Of a stretch of 64,000 bases of DNA, positions 61,164-64,000 are shown piece after piece. How positions within the stretch are numbered: position 1 is the first letter of the stretch; each line of letters starts with the position of its first letter. The notes under the pieces are model-generated. The model saw nothing but the letters and a program-made list of their open reading frames with translations, did no database searches and was not told the DNA's origin. Source of the stretch: Erwinia sp. 198 (lineage in GTDB: Bacteria; Pseudomonadota; Gammaproteobacteria; Enterobacterales; Enterobacteriaceae); contig NZ_RHUM01000016.1 in the NCBI RefSeq assembly GCF_003937915.1, positions 1 to 64,000 on the forward strand, read 5' to 3'. Position numbers and translations under genes: made by a program.

Positions 61164-62291
61164 TCAGAACCAGCTCAGCAGCGAGTTGATAACCGTTTTC
61201 TGGTTATTGTCGGAAAGGTTGTAAAACAGCGGCAGCCGCAGCAGGCGCTCGCTTTCTGCCGTGGTGTAGCGGTCAGCCCCATGAAAACGGCCAAAACGCT
61301 GCCCGGCCGGTGATGAATGCAGCGGGATATAATGGAATACGGCCAGAATTTCTGCTTCTTTTAGCCAGTTAATCAGCGCGTTACGGTCATCGTTGTCGTG
61401 CAGCTTGATATAAAACATATGCGCGTTGTGCTGGCAATCCGGCGCAATGGTCGGCAGCGAAATTCGTCCGCTGGCGGCGACGGGCAGCAGCGCGTCGTAG
61501 TAGTTCTGCCACAGGCGCAGGCGCTGCTCGTTGATGCGTTTAGCCTCTTCCAGCTGCGCCCAGAGATAGGCAGCCTGCAAATCGGCCATCAGGTAGCTGG
61601 ATCCGATATCTCGCCAGGTGTATTTATCCACCTGACCACGGAAGAACTGGCTGCGGTTGGTGCCTTTTTCCCGGATGATTTCCGCTCTTTCCACCAGTAC
61701 CGGATCGTTGATCAGCGTCGCGCCGCCTTCGCCGCCCGCGGTATAGTTTTTGGTTTCGTGAAAGCTGAAGCAGCCGATATGGCCAATCGTGCCCAGCGCT
61801 TTGCCTTTATAAGTGGACATAACGCCCTGCGCTGCATCTTCAATCACGTAAAGTTTATGCTTTTCCGCCAGCGCCACGATCGCGTCCATCTCACAGGGGA
61901 CGCCCGCATAATGCACGGGCACGATCGCGCGCGTTTTCTCGGTAATGGCCGCTTCAATCAGTTTTTCGTCGATGTTGAGCGTATCGGGACGGATATCGAC
62001 AAATACGATAGTCGCGCCGCGCAGCACAAAGGCGTTGGCGGTAGAGACGAAGGTGTAGCTCGGCATAATCACTTCATCGCCGGGCTGAATGTCGATCAGG
62101 ATGGCGGCCATCTCCAGCGAGGCGGTGCAGGACGGCGTCAGCAGCACCTTGCGGCTGCCGAACCGGTTTTCCATCCACTGCTGGCAGCGACGGGTAAAGC
62201 CGCCGTCGCCGCACAGCTTGCCGCTGCCCATCGCGGACTGCATATACTCAAGTTCGGTTCCCACCACCGGTGGGGCATTAAACGGGATCAT
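61164..62291 (-). CDS. wecE: TDP-4-oxo-6-deoxyglucose transaminase WecE
   Basis: PLP-dependent DegT/DnrJ/EryC1-family aminotransferase that makes TDP-4-amino-4,6-dideoxygalactose for ECA. The 376 residues equal the E. coli length from ATG 62291 (MIPFNAPPVVGTELEYMQ) with an AGGTAA site. The PLP-binding Lys is in SFHETKNYTAGGEGG near residue 181. The upstream frame extends into wecD and is ignored. Its substrate needs RmlA/RmlB-type enzymes not present in this window. Confidence 0.96.
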   Translation of the reverse strand: MIPFNAPPVVGTELEYMQSAMGSGKLCGDGGFTRRCQQWMENRFGSRKVLLTPSCTASLEMAAILIDIQPGDEVIMPSYTFVSTANAFVLRGATIVFVDIRPDTLNIDEKLIEAAITEKTRAIVPVHYAGVPCEMDAIVALAEKHKLYVIEDAAQGVMSTYKGKALGTIGHIGCFSFHETKNYTAGGEGGATLINDPVLVERAEIIREKGTNRSQFFRGQVDKYTWRDIGSSYLMADLQAAYLWAQLEEAKRINEQRLRLWQNYYDALLPVAASGRISLPTIAPDCQHNAHMFYIKLHDNDDRNALINWLKEAEILAVFHYIPLHSSPAGQRFGRFHGADRYTTAESERLLRLPLFYNLSDNNQKTVINSLLSWF

Positions 62292-62295
62292 AAAA

Positions 62296-63000
62296 TTACC
62301 TGTAGAGCCACCAGGCGGTGCGTTCAATTACGCCGCCGCAGCGATGATAAAGTCGGAGTGCCGGCAGATTGCCAAGCTGGGTGGCAACATGCAGGCGCGT
62401 CAGGCGTCGCGCGCGACACCAGTCAATGGCGGCCTCGATCATACGTTGACCGACGCCCAGTCCCTGCGCTTCAGGCAGCGTCGCCAGCAGGCCGATCCTG
62501 CCGCTGCCGTCGGCCAGCTCGCGCAGCGAGACGAAACCCTGTAGTTCGCTCTGGTCGTTGACGGCGATCAGGCACTGATGGTCGAAAGTCCCCAGTACGG
62601 CGTTTTCTACCCACTGCGCATAGAATCGCCCGCTGTCTTCCGCTTTATACCAGGGCGCGCGAAAGCGACTCCGGGCAAACGCGCTGCTGGCTACCTCGCG
62701 CAGCGCCGGGATATGCTCTTTACGGGCAATGCGAATGCCTTCCGGCCTGCCGCCCACGCCGATGCCCAACACGAAATCCGCTTCGCCTTCCACAAAGCGA
62801 AACCCCAGCGCGCTTAACGCATCCAGCTCCGCCGTTTGCTGCGACAGGATTTTCGCCTGGACAAGGTCATATTGCCCTAGCGACGCTTCATCGATCGGTG
62901 CCTCGTGCAGATCGACGGTCAGCAGGGCGCTGTTGATGTCGAAGAACGCATTTTCCCACGTCAGTGGTTCGACGCGTCCCGGCAGAGCGGTGGCGTTCAT
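62296..63000 (-). CDS. wecD: TDP-Fuc4N acetyltransferase WecD
   Basis: GNAT-fold enzyme that acetylates TDP-4-amino-4,6-dideoxygalactose to TDP-Fuc4NAc. The 234 residues (E. coli 224) show VEPLTWENAFFDINSALL at the start, SRFRAPWYKAEDSGRFYAQW in the centre and the acetyl-CoA loop LPEAQGLGVGQRMIEAAIDW near residue 185. The ATG overlaps the wecC TGA, so wecC is directly coupled to wecD here. Confidence 0.95.
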   Translation of the reverse strand: MNATALPGRVEPLTWENAFFDINSALLTVDLHEAPIDEASLGQYDLVQAKILSQQTAELDALSALGFRFVEGEADFVLGIGVGGRPEGIRIARKEHIPALREVASSAFARSRFRAPWYKAEDSGRFYAQWVENAVLGTFDHQCLIAVNDQSELQGFVSLRELADGSGRIGLLATLPEAQGLGVGQRMIEAAIDWCRARRLTRLHVATQLGNLPALRLYHRCGGVIERTAWWLYR

Positions 63001-64000
63001 CGCCAGAGGCCTTTGGTATCCACCAGCCAGCGCGAGCGCAGGCCTTCGACGTCGATGGTTTTGAACTGCTGATGATCCACCAGCATAACCAGCACGTCGG
63101 CCTGGCGTAACGCCTCTTCCTGCGTAACCAGCACGCTTCTCTCCGGCATCCCCTTCGGCAGCTCGTGAATATTCGGCTCGACCAGCTGGGTGACGCCCTG
63201 ATGCCAGTCGGCAATCATCTGCGCCACTTCCATTGCCGGACTTTCCCGCAGGTCGTCGATATTGGGTTTAAAGGCCAGGCCAAAGCAGGCGATGGTCAGC
63301 TCGCTGGGACGCTTGTCGCTGGCGACCAGGCACTCTGCCAGCTTTTTCTTCGCCTGTTCCAGCACCCAGTGCGGCTTGCTGTCGTTAACTTCGCGCGCGG
63401 TGCGGATCAGGCGAGCCTGTACCGGATTCTGCGCCACGATAAACCACGGATCCACAGCGATGCAGTGGCCGCCGACGCCGGGGCCGGGCTGTAAAATATT
63501 AACGCGGGGATGGCGGTTGGCCAGCGCGATCAGCTCCCAGACGCTGATGCCCTGATCGGCACAGATCAGCGACAGCTCGTTGGCGAAGGCGATATTGACG
63601 TCGCGGAAGCTGTTTTCCGTCAGCTTGCACATCTCAGCGGTTCGAGAGTTAGTGACCACACACTCGCCTTCAAGGAATATCCTGTAAAGCTCGCACGCTC
63701 TCTGCGAGCAAAGCGATGTCATACCGCCGATCACGCGGTCGTTTTTAATCAGCTCAACCATCACCTGGCCGGGCAGTACGCGCTCCGGGCAATAGGCAAT
63801 CTGCACGTCGGCTTTTTCGCCCGCGTGCTGGGGAAAAGCCAGATCGCTGCGCGCCATGGCCAGCCACTCGGCCATTTGCTCCGTCGCGCCCACGGGTGAA
63901 GTGGACTCTAAAATAACCAGATCGCCTTTTTTCAGCACGGGCGCGATGGACTCGGCCGCCGCTTTTACCCAGGCGAGATCCGGCTGGTGTTCGTCTTTAA
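62997..64000 (-). CDS. wecC: UDP-ManNAc dehydrogenase WecC (5' part outside the window)
   Basis: Oxidises UDP-N-acetylmannosamine to UDP-ManNAcA, the second ECA sugar. The visible 334 residues are the C-terminal four-fifths (E. coli 420); the frame is open to the right edge (KDEHQPDLAWVKAAAESI reads into the body). LESTSPVG, the catalytic region AEMCKLTENSFRDVNIAFAN, the Cys in GPGVGGHCIAVDPWF and FGLAFKPNIDDLRESPAMEV are typical of UDP-sugar dehydrogenases. In E. coli rffG and rffH lie between wecC and wecD; here they are missing. Confidence 0.96.
   Translation of the reverse strand, partial: KDEHQPDLAWVKAAAESIAPVLKKGDLVILESTSPVGATEQMAEWLAMARSDLAFPQHAGEKADVQIAYCPERVLPGQVMVELIKNDRVIGGMTSLCSQRACELYRIFLEGECVVTNSRTAEMCKLTENSFRDVNIAFANELSLICADQGISVWELIALANRHPRVNILQPGPGVGGHCIAVDPWFIVAQNPVQARLIRTAREVNDSKPHWVLEQAKKKLAECLVASDKRPSELTIACFGLAFKPNIDDLRESPAMEVAQMIADWHQGVTQLVEPNIHELPKGMPERSVLVTQEEALRQADVLVMLVDHQQFKTIDVEGLRSRWLVDTKGLWR

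Noticed and set aside
61398-62561. 387-codon ORF on the plus strand across wecE and wecD
   Set aside because: Antisense shadow of two well-supported genes, with no protein-like motif.

Overview
The window is chromosomal DNA of a gamma-proteobacterium of the order Enterobacterales. Nearly every gene has a full-length relative in Escherichia coli, and the order follows the E. coli rrn-hemG-fadBA-tat-metER-recQ-uvrD-cyaA-hemCDXY-wec segment. Gene losses, inserted glpTQ and yehS, and dispersed repeats point to Erwiniaceae (Pantoea, Mixta or Erwinia type); the genus is an inference.

Layout. 1-370: promoters and boxA leader of a leftward rRNA operon whose 16S gene starts just outside. 374-4346: leftward pepQ-yigZ-trkH-hemG. 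4481-7912: rightward fadBA with a perfect FadR operator. 7929-19293: fre, ubiD, rfaH, tatABCD, ubiE-ubiJ-ubiB, rmuC and udp. 19562-24119: dlhH, a dispersed repeat, then divergent metE and metR with MetJ boxes between them. 24278-28816: a region unlike E. coli, with yehS, a small double-glycine-leader peptide gene carrying its own promoter and dyad, biotin transporter yigM, and glpTQ. 28824-35778: yigL, pldB, rhtB, recQ, pldA, yigI, rarD. 35987-36846: mdtJI behind a short upstream ORF. 36857-43802: corA with a long leader, uvrD with a LexA box, and the overlapping lptM-dapF-yigA-xerC-yigB run. 43956-47930: an inserted cassette (KdgF-like cupin, AraC regulator, BNR-propeller protein, hexuronate-type MFS transporter) where E. 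coli has cyaY. 48098-54957: cyaA and divergent hemCDXY. 55017-55216: small RNA GlmZ on the minus strand. 55438-56158: a second dispersed-repeat copy joined to a 149-bp tandem array made from the 3' end of tRNA-Pro. 56139-56565: the tRNA operon Arg-His-Leu-Pro. 56734-64000: the end of the enterobacterial common antigen cluster, wecC to wecG, without rffGH.

How it works together. The core is housekeeping: haem (hemG, hemCD), ubiquinone (ubiD, ubiE, ubiJ, ubiB), fatty-acid oxidation, Tat export, methionine synthesis, DNA repair and recombination, cAMP synthesis and ECA assembly. cAMP-CRP sites recur before udp, the glpT region, the inserted sugar cassette and cyaA, so much of the accessory carbon use looks catabolite controlled. 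The least explained parts are the uronide-type cassette, the leader-peptide gene with its dyad, the tRNA-Pro-derived tandem array and the dispersed structured repeat.
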